Source: Clostridium drakei
Lineage (GTDB): Bacteria; Bacillota; Clostridia; Clostridiales; Clostridiaceae
Direction: 5' to 3'
Assembly: GCF_000633595.2 (NCBI RefSeq)
Contig: NZ_JIBU02000024.1
Coordinates: 1 to 36,726 of the forward strand
Length of the DNA stretch: 36,726 nt
Program-made: the position numbers and the translations under genes
Part shown: one piece after another, positions 1 through 7,354 of the stretch
Numbering within the stretch: position 1 is the stretch's first letter
Layout of the letters: the number at the start of each line of letters is the position of its first letter
Notes under the pieces: model-generated
Database searches by the model: none
What the model was told of the DNA's origin: nothing
Seen by the model: only the letters and a program-made list of their open reading frames with translations

Positions 1-1
1 A

Positions 2-24
2 GCCTAACGGCTAAAAAGTTAGGC
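2..24. repeat. Short hairpin at window edge
   Basis: GCCTAAC (2-8) and GTTAGGC (18-24) are perfect inverted repeats around a 9-nt loop. A related sequence with AGCCTAAC and a TTAGGC arm lies inside the non-coding element near 23490-23530. This may be the end of an upstream terminator or a repeat; the gene it would belong to lies outside the window. Confidence 0.4.
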
Positions 25-31
25 GAATCAA

Positions 32-53
32 CGCTTGCGGAATTCCGCAAGCG
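32..53. promoter_or_regulatory. 22-bp perfect palindrome upstream of TA-like pair
   Basis: The arm CGCTTGCGGAA is followed immediately by its exact reverse complement, giving a 22-bp palindrome with no loop. It ends 36 bp before the first start codon of the toxin-antitoxin-like pair, the usual place for an autoregulatory operator. TTGCGG inside it could be a -35 element, with an AT-rich -10 around 56-63. It could instead be a repeat or the end of an upstream terminator. Confidence 0.45.
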
Positions 54-89
54 ACTAAATAATAGTTTTTTTATAGGGAGGAATGTCTT

Positions 90-254
90 ATGAAGAATGA
101 AGAGAAAAGTCTATATGATATTTTTTTAAGTTATTCATATAGTGATGTAATGAAACTATTCCAAGGTGCAAAAACAAAAGAAGAAAAAGATTTTTATGCG
201 AATTTATCAAATATGATTCTTCAAAGAGAGCAAATGAAAGTTATAGGTAGATAA
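90..254 (+). CDS. Small putative antitoxin (54 aa)
   Basis: A 54-residue, charged, probably helical protein starts at ATG 90 behind AGGGAGG (75-81). Its stop codon ends at 254 and the next gene starts at 256, so the two are almost certainly translationally coupled. I do not recognise the sequence as the classical epsilon antitoxin, which is about 90 residues. The position in front of a zeta-toxin-like kinase, the size and the tight spacing make an antitoxin the natural inference. No DNA-binding motif is obvious, so direct autoregulation by this protein alone is uncertain. The middle contains a KTKEEKDFYANLSNMIL segment that could form the toxin-binding helix. Confidence 0.6.
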   Translation: MKNEEKSLYDIFLSYSYSDVMKLFQGAKTKEEKDFYANLSNMILQREQMKVIGR

Positions 255-255
255 G

Positions 256-828
256 ATGAAAGTCTATACTATATTTGCAGGTGTAAATGGTGCTGGAAAA
301 ACCTCTATATACAAATCAATATATTATAATGAAAATAAAGATGAGAAAAGAATAAACACTGATGAGATGGTGGCAAAGATTGGATCATGGCAAGATGATA
401 ATCTTCAAATAAAATGTGCAAGAGAAGCTGTAAAATTAATAAAGCATTATATTTTAGAAGGAATATCATTTAACCAAGAAACCACATTATCAGGTAAAAG
501 TATAATTAAAAATATAAAATTAGCAAAACAAAATGGGTTTTATCTTGTAATGAATTATATAGGTGTAGAAAATGTTGAGATAGCTAAAGAAAGAGTTAGA
601 ATAAGAATTAGCAAAGGTGGACATGGAATCTCGTCTGAAGCTATAGAGAGAAGATATATTGAATCATTAGTTAATTTAAATAGAGTTATTGATATATGTG
701 ATAAAATTAATATATATGATAATACGGAAATGTTAAAAATAGTTATGTCAATTGAAAACGGTAAAATAGTATGGAAAGATAGAAAAATACCTAATTGGAT
801 TTGTAATTCTTTTAAAAATATATATTAA
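256..828 (+). CDS. Zeta-toxin-like P-loop kinase
   Basis: This 190-aa protein has a Walker A motif, GVNGAGKT, at residues 9-16. Further zeta-family features are NTDEM near residue 35, an FNQETTLSG segment near 75, and a basic GGHGISSEAIERRY lid-like region near 120-135. Zeta toxins are ATP-dependent kinases that phosphorylate UDP-N-acetylglucosamine and so block cell-wall synthesis. That substrate is family knowledge and has not been shown for this protein. It is shorter than streptococcal zeta (about 285 aa) and close in size to the compact clostridial members annotated as zeta toxin or AAA family ATPase. The gene lies one base after the 54-aa putative antitoxin and is followed by a strong terminator, so the pair forms a complete two-gene unit. 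A housekeeping nucleotide or sugar kinase is a less likely alternative. Confidence 0.75.
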   Translation: MKVYTIFAGVNGAGKTSIYKSIYYNENKDEKRINTDEMVAKIGSWQDDNLQIKCAREAVKLIKHYILEGISFNQETTLSGKSIIKNIKLAKQNGFYLVMNYIGVENVEIAKERVRIRISKGGHGISSEAIERRYIESLVNLNRVIDICDKINIYDNTEMLKIVMSIENGKIVWKDRKIPNWICNSFKNIY

Positions 829-884
829 AAAAGTTTTGCAGAGTTACTTTTTTATAAGACTCTTCTTAAATATAGCTGATTTTT

Positions 885-917
885 AAAGAGACATTTAAAT
901 TAGAAATGTCTCTTTTT
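885..917 (+). terminator. Rho-independent terminator of TA-like pair
   Basis: AAAGAGACATTT (885-896) pairs perfectly with AAATGTCTCTTT (904-915) around a 7-nt loop, and the U-tract TTTTT closes it at 913-917. Confidence 0.85.
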
Positions 918-932
918 AGGTTATCCGATTAA

Positions 933-992
933 ATACTTACGGTTAACCGTACCATTATTAACTTATTAAGAGATGAAGGTATACTAGAATAG
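933..992 (+). pseudogene. Possible remnant of a winged-helix regulator
   Basis: One frame reads TVNRTIINLLRDEGILE before a TAG at 990-992. This resembles the recognition helix and wing of Crp- or MarR-type regulators. A stop codon lies just upstream at 930-932 and there is no start codon or ribosome binding site, so at most this is a fragment. The match is short and could be chance. Confidence 0.2.
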
Positions 993-1095
993 ATAAGTTT
1001 AACTATATTATAAAAATACAGTAAATATATTTAATAAAGAAAAAATTATATATGTTTATTTTTTATAAAAATTTGATATTATATAAATAAGAAAA

Positions 1096-1118
1096 GCTTA
1101 GTGATGGTAACACTAAGC
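1096..1118. other. Hairpin in the 829-1273 intergenic region
   Basis: GCTTAGTG (1096-1103) and CACTAAGC (1111-1118) form an 8-bp perfect stem with a 7-nt loop. It has no U-tract on either side, so it is not a typical terminator. The rest of the 445-bp gap (829-1273) is AT-rich and holds the terminator, the possible gene remnant, this hairpin and the inverted repeat at 1216-1240. I see no other gene in it. Confidence 0.4.
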
Positions 1119-1215
1119 AGTCCCTAGAATATTTATTTTGTTTTATGGCTATTGTAAAATTAGTTAAAAATAAATGTTTATTTTTTATCACCAAGACAGA
1201 ACATTAAATATTAAA

Positions 1216-1240
1216 ATATTGTTTAAAGATATAACAATAT
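1216..1240. promoter_or_regulatory. Inverted repeat upstream of MGMT-like gene
   Basis: ATATTGTT (1216-1223) and AACAATAT (1233-1240) are 8-bp inverted arms with a 9-bp spacer, ending 33 bp before the start codon of the MGMT-like gene. This is a candidate operator. The sequence is very AT-rich, so chance is a real alternative. Confidence 0.35.
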
Positions 1241-1273
1241 ATCCAAGTAAGGATTTATATCGTAGGTGAATAT

Positions 1274-1582
1274 ATGAAAAAGATTATGAATGAACAATTA
1301 ATTTATGAAATACTTTCCGTTGTGGAAGAAATCCCAGAAGGGAAAGTGGCTACTTATGGACAAATTGCCAGCCTCATTGGTAGGGATAAGAATGCACGAC
1401 TTGTAGGGAAGGTTCTTAGCCAAGCAGAATTTTATGGGAGATATCCATGTCATCGTGTGGTAAATCATGCTGGAAGGTTGGTACCTGGATGGCAAGAACA
1501 ACGATTTCTGCTATTAGAAGAAGGTGTATCCTTTAAAGATGAGAATCATGTTGATATGAAGAAAAATAAATGGGAATGTTAG
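1274..1582 (+). CDS. MGMT/Ada-type DNA methyltransferase domain protein
   Basis: This 102-aa protein consists only of the C-terminal DNA-binding and active-site domain of O6-alkylguanine-DNA alkyltransferases. It has IPEGKVATYGQIASLIG (winged-helix start) followed by the PCHRVV active-site motif. The cysteine that accepts the alkyl group is present. In alkyltransferase-like (ATL) proteins of similar size that residue is replaced, usually by tryptophan, so this one could be catalytically competent. It lacks the N-terminal domain of full Ogt/MGMT (about 165-180 aa). The start at 1274 follows GTAGGTGA; a second ATG nine bases downstream is also possible. The gene stands alone, upstream of the TetM-like gene but separated by 163 bp with its own promoter. 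The likely role is repair or recognition of alkylated guanines. Confidence 0.8.
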   Translation: MKKIMNEQLIYEILSVVEEIPEGKVATYGQIASLIGRDKNARLVGKVLSQAEFYGRYPCHRVVNHAGRLVPGWQEQRFLLLEEGVSFKDENHVDMKKNKWEC

Positions 1583-1652
1583 GATGCAGATTAAACATGA
1601 GGTATGGTGCCATTAGACCAAGGAAATATATCATTGAAAGTTTTTATTAAAT

Positions 1653-1719
1653 TATCAACTTATTTGTCTACTCAAGACATTTGCTGCTAAACAAGATATA
1701 ATACATATATAAGTTGATA
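1653..1719. promoter_or_regulatory. Promoter framed by 11-bp inverted repeats
   Basis: TATCAACTTAT (1653-1663) and ATAAGTTGATA (1709-1719) are perfect inverted arms 45 bp apart. Between them lies a -10 TATAAT (1697-1702), with AAGACA (1674-1679) as a weak -35 at 17-bp spacing. The right arm would sit at or just after the transcription start. This suggests a paired operator controlling the TetM-like gene. The ribosome binding site, AAAGGA (1727-1732), is rather far (13 bases) from the ATG at 1746. Confidence 0.45.
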
Positions 1720-1745
1720 CCAAAGTAAAGGAATTGAAATAGATC

Positions 1746-4409
1746 ATGAAAAAAATAGTAGTAGGAATATTAGCACATGTAGATGCGGGAAAAACAACAT
1801 TATCAGAAAGTATGCTATATTTAAGTGGAAAAATTCGAAAGCTAGGAAGAGTAGACAATAAAGATGCTTATCTAGATACTTATAGTCTCGAGAAAGAAAG
1901 AGGAATAACCATATTCTCAAAGCAAGCCATATTTCAGGCGGATGAAGTACAAATTACTTTGCTTGATACTCCAGGGCATGTAGACTTTTCAGCAGAGATG
2001 GAAAGAACACTTCAAGTATTAGATTATGCAATATTAGTCATAAGTGGTGCTGATGGAATACAGGGTCATACCCAAACTTTATGGCGTTTATTGTCTATAT
2101 ATAAAATCCCGGTGTTTATATTCATTAATAAAATGGATCAAGTAGGTACTGATAAAGAAAAGCTTATGAAAGAGCTAAAAGATAGATTAAATGATGAATG
2201 TATAGAGTTCCAAGAAAATGATATGGAGATCTTTTATGACCAAGTTGCAATGTGTGACGAAAAGGTTATGGAGAACTTTATAGAAACAGGTGAAATTAAA
2301 AGCGCTCTGATTTCTGAATTAATAAAGAGTCGTAAGGTTTTTCCATGCTATTTTGGGTCTGCACTTAAATTAGAAGGTGTAGAAGAATTTATTAATGGAA
2401 TAGTAAAGTATTCTGAAAGACCTTTCTATTCAGAGGAGTTTGGTGCAAAAGTATTTAAAATTTCTAGAGATGATCAAGGAAACCGTCTAACCTTTATGAA
2501 GATAACTGGAGGAAGCTTAAAGGTTAAGACAGCTTTAACCAATAAAACTGCAGACATGGAAAACAGTACATATAATATTTGGGAAGAGAAAATAAATCAA
2601 ATTAGAATTTACTCAGGTCAGAAATTTGAACTTGTAAGTGAAGCAGAGGCTGGAGCAATATGTGTGGTTACTGGACTTACAAAAACCTATCCAGATGAAG
2701 GGCTTGGTGCTGAAAGAGCATCTTCTAAACCACTGCTTGAGCCGGTTTTGTCATACAAGGTTATATTAAAAGAGGGCTGTGATCCAAGAATAATGCTTCC
2801 AAAGCTGCGTGAAATAGAGGAGGAGGAGCCTGAACTTCATATTATTTGGGAGGAGAATTTGCAAGAAATTCAGGTTCAAATAATGGGAGAAGTACAAATT
2901 GAAATTTTACAAAGCATTATAAAAGACCGTTTTGATATTGATGTAACCTTTGATTCTGGAACTATACTTTACAAAGAAACAATTTTGAATACTGTAGAAG
3001 GTGTTGGTCATTTTGAGCCTCTAAGACATTATTCTGAGGTACATCTGTTGATGGAACCTGGAGAACTTGGCAGTGGGTTACAGTTTTTTATAAACTGTAG
3101 TGAAGATTGTTTAGAAAAGAACTGGCAGAGATTGATACTGACTCATTTAGAAGAAAAGGCTCATAAAGGTGTTTTAACTGGCTCAATGATAACAGATATG
3201 AAAATAACATTAGTTGCAGGAAGGGCTCATAAAAAGCATACTGAAGGTGGTGATTTTAGAGAAGCCACTTATCGTGCAGTGAGACAGGGGCTTATGCAGG
3301 CAAATTCTATATTGCTAGAACCATATTATGAATTTCAATTAGAGCTGCCGGAAAAAATGGTGGGAAGGGCTATGACGGATGTTGAAAAAATGCATGGGAC
3401 ATGCGAAATAACTGGGGTAAATGGAGACATAGCAACAGTTGTAGGAAGCGCTCCTGTGGTTACCATGAGAAACTATCAAAGAGATGTTATTAGCTATACC
3501 AAAGGCAAGGGAAGATTATTTTACAGTTTAAAGGGATATGCACCTTGCCATAATTCAGATGAAATTATAAAAAGTATTGGATATGATCCAGAAAGAGATA
3601 CAGCAAATCCTACAGGTTCAGTTTTTTGTGCTAACGGTACTGGTTTTTTAGTGAATTGGGATGAGGTTAAAAATCATATGCATTTAGAGAGCTATTTGCA
3701 GAAAGAAGAAAGCACTAGTTCACAAATAACAAAAAAATCATCCCAAGCACAGGAGCAATCTATAGGCTTAGATGAAATTGACGAGATCATAAATAGAACC
3801 TTTTATGCCAATCAAGGTAAAAAATCTATTTGGAAAAAAAGGAGAACTGCTTTAGAGAGTCATTATAAAACTGATACTTATAGCAGTGTAAATAATATAG
3901 CAAAGGAAAACTACCTATTGGTGGATGGTTATAATATTGTTTTTGCTTGGGAGGGTCTAAAGGAAATTGCAAAGGATAATATTGATGCAGCTAGGACAAA
4001 ATTACTAGATATTTTATGTAATTATCAAGGTATTAAAGGAAATAAAATTATCGTAGTTTTTGATGCTTACCGTGTTCAGGGGCATCAGGTGGAAATATAT
4101 GATTATAATAACATTCATGTTGTTTATACAAAAGAAGCGGAAACTGCAGATCAATATATTGAAAAGTTTGTTCATGAGAACCACGGAAATTACAGTATAA
4201 CAGTTGCTACTTCAGATAACTTAGAACAGATAATTATTAGAGGAAACGGAGCAGCCTTATTATCTGCTATGGATTTAATGGGCGAAATAGAGTTAGCTAA
4301 TAAGAAAATGATGGAAGAATATAGTGAAAAATATAGGATGGAACGTAATGTTTTGTCCGATACGTTATCTGAAGAAGACAAAGGACAATTTAATAAATTT
4401 TTAAAATAG
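1746..4409 (+). CDS. TetM-like translational GTPase fused to NYN nuclease domain
   Basis: An 887-aa EF-G/TetM-type GTPase. G1 is AHVDAGKTTL near residue 10, followed by G3 DTPGHVDF and G4 NKMD. EF-G-like domains II-V extend to about residue 650. A polar linker (about 655-715) leads to a NYN/PIN-like domain (about 720-860) with LLVDGYNIV, VVFDAYRV, ETADQYIEKF and ATSDNLEQII, keeping the acidic residues of the YacP/Rae1 family. Ribosomal protection proteins such as Tet(M) are about 640 aa and use a domain IV loop containing SPVST to displace tetracycline. Here that loop reads KKHTEGGDFR, so tetracycline resistance should not be assumed. Rae1 of Bacillus is a ribosome-associated mRNA endonuclease, so the fusion suggests ribosome rescue or A-site clearance coupled to RNA cleavage (inference). 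Similar long proteins are usually labelled TetM/TetW/TetO/TetS family in clostridia. Confidence 0.85.
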   Translation: MKKIVVGILAHVDAGKTTLSESMLYLSGKIRKLGRVDNKDAYLDTYSLEKERGITIFSKQAIFQADEVQITLLDTPGHVDFSAEMERTLQVLDYAILVISGADGIQGHTQTLWRLLSIYKIPVFIFINKMDQVGTDKEKLMKELKDRLNDECIEFQENDMEIFYDQVAMCDEKVMENFIETGEIKSALISELIKSRKVFPCYFGSALKLEGVEEFINGIVKYSERPFYSEEFGAKVFKISRDDQGNRLTFMKITGGSLKVKTALTNKTADMENSTYNIWEEKINQIRIYSGQKFELVSEAEAGAICVVTGLTKTYPDEGLGAERASSKPLLEPVLSYKVILKEGCDPRIMLPKLREIEEEEPELHIIWEENLQEIQVQIMGEVQIEILQSIIKDRFDIDVTFDSGTILYKETILNTVEGVGHFEPLRHYSEVHLLMEPGELGSGLQFFINCSEDCLEKNWQRLILTHLEEKAHKGVLTGSMITDMKITLVAGRAHKKHTEGGDFREATYRAVRQGLMQANSILLEPYYEFQLELPEKMVGRAMTDVEKMHGTCEITGVNGDIATVVGSAPVVTMRNYQRDVISYTKGKGRLFYSLKGYAPCHNSDEIIKSIGYDPERDTANPTGSVFCANGTGFLVNWDEVKNHMHLESYLQKEESTSSQITKKSSQAQEQSIGLDEIDEIINRTFYANQGKKSIWKKRRTALESHYKTDTYSSVNNIAKENYLLVDGYNIVFAWEGLKEIAKDNIDAARTKLLDILCNYQGIKGNKIIVVFDAYRVQGHQVEIYDYNNIHVVYTKEAETADQYIEKFVHENHGNYSITVATSDNLEQIIIRGNGAALLSAMDLMGEIELANKKMMEEYSEKYRMERNVLSDTLSEEDKGQFNKFLK

Positions 4410-4436
4410 TGGAATGCAAATTGTTTTGAAAAATAG

Positions 4437-5228
4437 GTGATAATAGTGACATGTGAAATTGTATATTATTCTGCAACAGAAAACACAGTAAAAATAGTAA
4501 ATGCACTTTCAAAAGGTATAAGAGGAGATATTGTTTTTACCAGAGTTGATATGACTTCTTATAAAAAAATAGTTCCTTCTAAAGCTGGTTTGATTATATT
4601 TGCATCTCCAGTTTATGGAGGACGTATTCTCTCAAGAATTATGAAATGCTTTGAAATGAAGTGTACAAAAGGAAAGCAAATAGTTGGGATTGCGGTATAT
4701 GGCAATATGAATTATGGATTAAGTCTTAAGCAGTATAGGAAATTGGCTAGAAAGCAAAATTGTTCATTAATAGGTGCAGGAGCGTTTATTGGTGAACATA
4801 CTTATTCTTTAGAAGAAGCACCAGTTGCCAGTGGAAGACCTAATGAGAAGGATCTTCAGCAGGCAAAGCTATTTGGATTAGCCATTCAAGATAAAATAAA
4901 TAAGGGAATAAATGAAGAAGTAAGTATTCCAAATACAATATTGCCGCTATTTATTGAAAAATTTCCAGAATGTATGGTGAAATCATGGGTGAAGAAACCT
5001 GTTATTCAAGGGGAATGTAATAGATGTGGTTTGTGTGCAAGAAGTTGTCCTACGAAAGCTATAGACTCTAACACATTGATGATAGATAATAATAAGTGCA
5101 TAAGATGCTTTTCCTGTGTGAAAAAGTGCAATATAAGAGCAAGAAAAGCAGAATTAATTATAAAAGGATTAAAATACCCATTTTCTTGGTTTGGAAGAAA
5201 GAGTAGAAATAACATTTGGTATATATAA
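4437..5228 (+). CDS. EFR1-type flavodoxin-ferredoxin protein
   Basis: A 263-aa protein with an N-terminal flavodoxin-like fold (YYSATENTVKIV for FMN phosphate binding, FASPVYGGRI in the middle) and a C-terminal pair of 4Fe-4S motifs, CNRCGLCARSCP and CIRCFSCVKKC. This is the EFR1 ferredoxin architecture, a small electron carrier or flavin-linked reductase of anaerobes. Its partner enzyme is not known from the sequence. The start chosen is GTG 4437; a second GTG at 4446 is possible, and neither has a strong ribosome binding site. The gene lies 27 bases after the TetM-like gene and may be co-transcribed with it, ending at the shared bidirectional terminator. Confidence 0.8.
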   Translation: MIIVTCEIVYYSATENTVKIVNALSKGIRGDIVFTRVDMTSYKKIVPSKAGLIIFASPVYGGRILSRIMKCFEMKCTKGKQIVGIAVYGNMNYGLSLKQYRKLARKQNCSLIGAGAFIGEHTYSLEEAPVASGRPNEKDLQQAKLFGLAIQDKINKGINEEVSIPNTILPLFIEKFPECMVKSWVKKPVIQGECNRCGLCARSCPTKAIDSNTLMIDNNKCIRCFSCVKKCNIRARKAELIIKGLKYPFSWFGRKSRNNIWYI

Positions 5229-5261
5229 ATACATTTTATTGGTATATCCACAAAAGGCAAT

Positions 5262-5286
5262 AAAAACCACCAGTTTGGTGGTTTTT
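5262..5286. terminator. Bidirectional terminator
   Basis: AAAAACCACCA (5262-5272) and TGGTGGTTTTT (5276-5286) form an 11-bp perfect stem with a 3-nt loop. It has T-runs on both strands and lies between two convergent genes, so it serves both. Confidence 0.85.
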
Positions 5287-5294
5287 ATCATTTT

Positions 5295-6083
5295 CTATTG
5301 ATTAGTTGTTGTTGTGGATTGAGCTGCATTATGAGCTTTTGGAGCAGGCATTGCAGCCTTAATAGCGTCAGCCTTATCTTGAGATATAATTCCAGCAGTT
5401 ACAAGTTCACTAAACATATCAGTTTTTTCTGTAGTCTTTTCACTTTCAAAGTAAGCTTTACGCTCAGTTTCAGTCATATTTTTAACTTTATCCATTTCAG
5501 CTTGTCTTTCAGTTTGCTTTTCAGTAAAGTAGTTTACTATTTTAGTTTCTTCATCTTGAGTGATAGTTCCAGCAGTAACTAAAGTGTCAAGTTGAGTTTT
5601 CATTTTATCAGCAGGCATACCGCTGGCTTTTTTGCCTTCTTTGCCATCATGACCTTGAGGAAGTGCAGTCTTTATGGCATCAGCTTGAGCTTGAGTTAAA
5701 GTGCCATCAGTTACAAGAGAGGCTAGAAAATCAGTTTTTTCTGAAGTTTTTTTGCTTTCAAAGTAAGCTTGATGTTCAGCTTCAGTCATATTTTTAATCT
5801 TATCCATGTCAGTTTGTCTATTTGTTTCTTCCTGACTAATTTTATTTAATATGGTAGTTTCTTGAGCTTGAGTAATAGTTCCAGCAGTAACTAACTTATC
5901 AAGTTGTGATTTCATCATGTCTGATTTGTTTTCCTTATTCATTCTAGCTTCCTGCTTAGTAGTGTTGGTATTTGAAGAACTTCTAGTACTATTTGCGGCA
6001 AAGACAGCAGTTCCAGTTGAAATTAGTACACCACCAGCTATTACTGCAGTTATTATTTTACTCATTAATTTTTTCCTATTCAT
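5295..6083 (-). CDS. Secreted repeat protein resembling DUF2680
   Basis: A 262-aa protein with a clear Sec signal peptide (basic MNRKK, hydrophobic core ITAVIAGGVLISTGTAVFA, cleavage near residue 29). The mature part is highly charged and helical, with two roughly 105-residue repeats. Each repeat contains two copies of a short unit of the form LVTAGTITQ followed by DAIK, giving four such units (for example LVTAGTITQAQ, LVTDGTLTQAQ, LVTAGTITQDE, LVTAGIISQDK). The units resemble DUF2680-type repeats seen in many clostridial exported proteins; no biochemical role is known to me. It starts at 6083 behind AAAGGAGTG. A promoter TTGTAA-N16-TATATC (minus strand, 6174-6179 and 6152-6157) is plausible. 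It is transcribed alone and convergent with the ferredoxin gene. Confidence 0.8.
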   Translation of the reverse strand: MNRKKLMSKIITAVIAGGVLISTGTAVFAANSTRSSSNTNTTKQEARMNKENKSDMMKSQLDKLVTAGTITQAQETTILNKISQEETNRQTDMDKIKNMTEAEHQAYFESKKTSEKTDFLASLVTDGTLTQAQADAIKTALPQGHDGKEGKKASGMPADKMKTQLDTLVTAGTITQDEETKIVNYFTEKQTERQAEMDKVKNMTETERKAYFESEKTTEKTDMFSELVTAGIISQDKADAIKAAMPAPKAHNAAQSTTTTNQ

Positions 6084-6330
6084 TTTAATACACTCCTTTA
6101 ATTTTTTTATGTTTTCAATTTTTTTAATTTCACAATTTATTTCTTGGTATGGATATATAATAAATCTTTTGTATTACAAAAATGTTACAGCTTGTTAAAA
6201 GTTTTGTGTCAAATTTAGTTTGTAATTTGATTATCCAAACAGTTCAAAATGGCCAGCGGATAATATAGAAATTGGAAAGTTTTTATACCAAAGCATTTTT
6301 CATCAACATCTGCACCATATATAAAGTAAA

Positions 6331-6351
6331 ATATGTTATAATTTAACATAT
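6331..6351. promoter_or_regulatory. Promoter of xylFII with palindrome over the -10
   Basis: ATATGTTA (6331-6338) and TAACATAT (6344-6351) are perfect 8-bp inverted arms with a 5-bp spacer. The palindrome contains an extended -10, TG-N-TATAAT (TATAAT 6337-6342). No good -35 is visible. A protein bound here would cover the -10 and block transcription, so a repressor of the sensor operon is expected. The 5' leader is short, with GGGGTGA (6353-6359) as the ribosome binding site before ATG 6365. Confidence 0.6.
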
Positions 6352-6364
6352 GGGGTGAAAATAA

Positions 6365-7354
6365 ATGAAAAATTTTTCAGTATTTATAAAATGCACATTG
6401 TTTATTTTATACTTTATAGTAATGAATGGACTGCTTTTAACTGCTCTTAGAGAACCGCCTAGTATTGATGAGAAAATTAAACCTAAAATAACACTAATTA
6501 GTCATGTGTACTCAAATCCTTATTGGAAATATATAAAATTAGGAGCAGAAAAGGCAGCGAAACAAAGAAATGCTGTGATTGATTTTCAAGGACCAGATAC
6601 TGCAAGCGTAGATGAGGGGATAAAGTTTATAAATATGGCCTATGCTGCTAAGGTAAGTGGAATTATTACTTATGTTCAGGATGAAGCGATGTATAAACCT
6701 GTTATCGATAAAGTATTAGCAGGTGGAATTCCAATTGTAACAGTGGATTCTGATGCAGAAAATAGTAAGCGTTTGGCTTATGTAGGTACCGATAACATTA
6801 CTGCAGGCAAAGTTGGCGCCAAGGAAATGATTCATAATGTTGGTCTCTATGGCAATGTGGGTATTATTATGGGTGGGAAAAATGTTAAGAATCAAATAGA
6901 AAGAATAAAGGGTTTCACTGAGTATATAAAGAATAATTCAAAACTTAACATATCAGAAATTGAGTCTTCAGATTCATACCTGTTAGAAGCAGAGCTTGCA
7001 ACTAAAAAAATATTGATAAATAACAAGGATATCAAAGCTATATTTTGTACTTCAGCATTAGATGGACAAGGTGCAGCTAAAGCATTAATCAGCATGAGAG
7101 CTGCAGAAAAAGTTAAAATCATTTGTTTTGATGATTTGCCTGAAACCCTTGATTATATAAAAAGTGGAATTATTACTTCTACAATCGTACAAGATCCCTA
7201 TGGTATGGGATATAAAGCAGTAAATATAATAATGGATATTATGGAAGGTAAAGATACTAAGGGTATATTTCTTACAGATGTTAGTGTAGTTAATAAATAT
7301 AACATTGATGAATTTAAAAAAACACGAGGAGAGTATGATAGTGAAAACAAGTAG
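6365..7354 (+). CDS. xylFII: Membrane-anchored sugar-binding sensor XylFII
   Basis: A 329-aa RbsB/XylF-type periplasmic binding fold preceded by an uncleaved-looking hydrophobic anchor (about residues 8-27) with no lipobox cysteine. The body has the two-lobe signatures ITLISHVYSNPYW at the first strand, VPIVTVDSD-like GIPIVTVDSD near 120, and FDDLPETLDYIKSG near 255. It is directly followed by, and overlaps, a LytS-type kinase gene. In C. beijerinckii a protein of this type, XylFII, binds D-xylose outside the membrane and activates LytS to induce xylFGH. The identical gene order here supports the same role. The ligand could be another pentose. It differs from the transport binding protein XylF encoded 3 kb downstream, which is a lipoprotein. 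Confidence 0.8.
   Translation: MKNFSVFIKCTLFILYFIVMNGLLLTALREPPSIDEKIKPKITLISHVYSNPYWKYIKLGAEKAAKQRNAVIDFQGPDTASVDEGIKFINMAYAAKVSGIITYVQDEAMYKPVIDKVLAGGIPIVTVDSDAENSKRLAYVGTDNITAGKVGAKEMIHNVGLYGNVGIIMGGKNVKNQIERIKGFTEYIKNNSKLNISEIESSDSYLLEAELATKKILINNKDIKAIFCTSALDGQGAAKALISMRAAEKVKIICFDDLPETLDYIKSGIITSTIVQDPYGMGYKAVNIIMDIMEGKDTKGIFLTDVSVVNKYNIDEFKKTRGEYDSENK

Noticed and set aside
1096-1118. Riboswitch upstream of the MGMT-like gene
   Set aside because: Only a single simple hairpin is present, more than 150 bases from the gene, with no known conserved core.
1746-4409. Calling this gene tetracycline resistance (tetM)
   Set aside because: The drug-displacing loop residues differ from Tet(M) and the protein carries an extra nuclease domain, so a resistance label is not supported.
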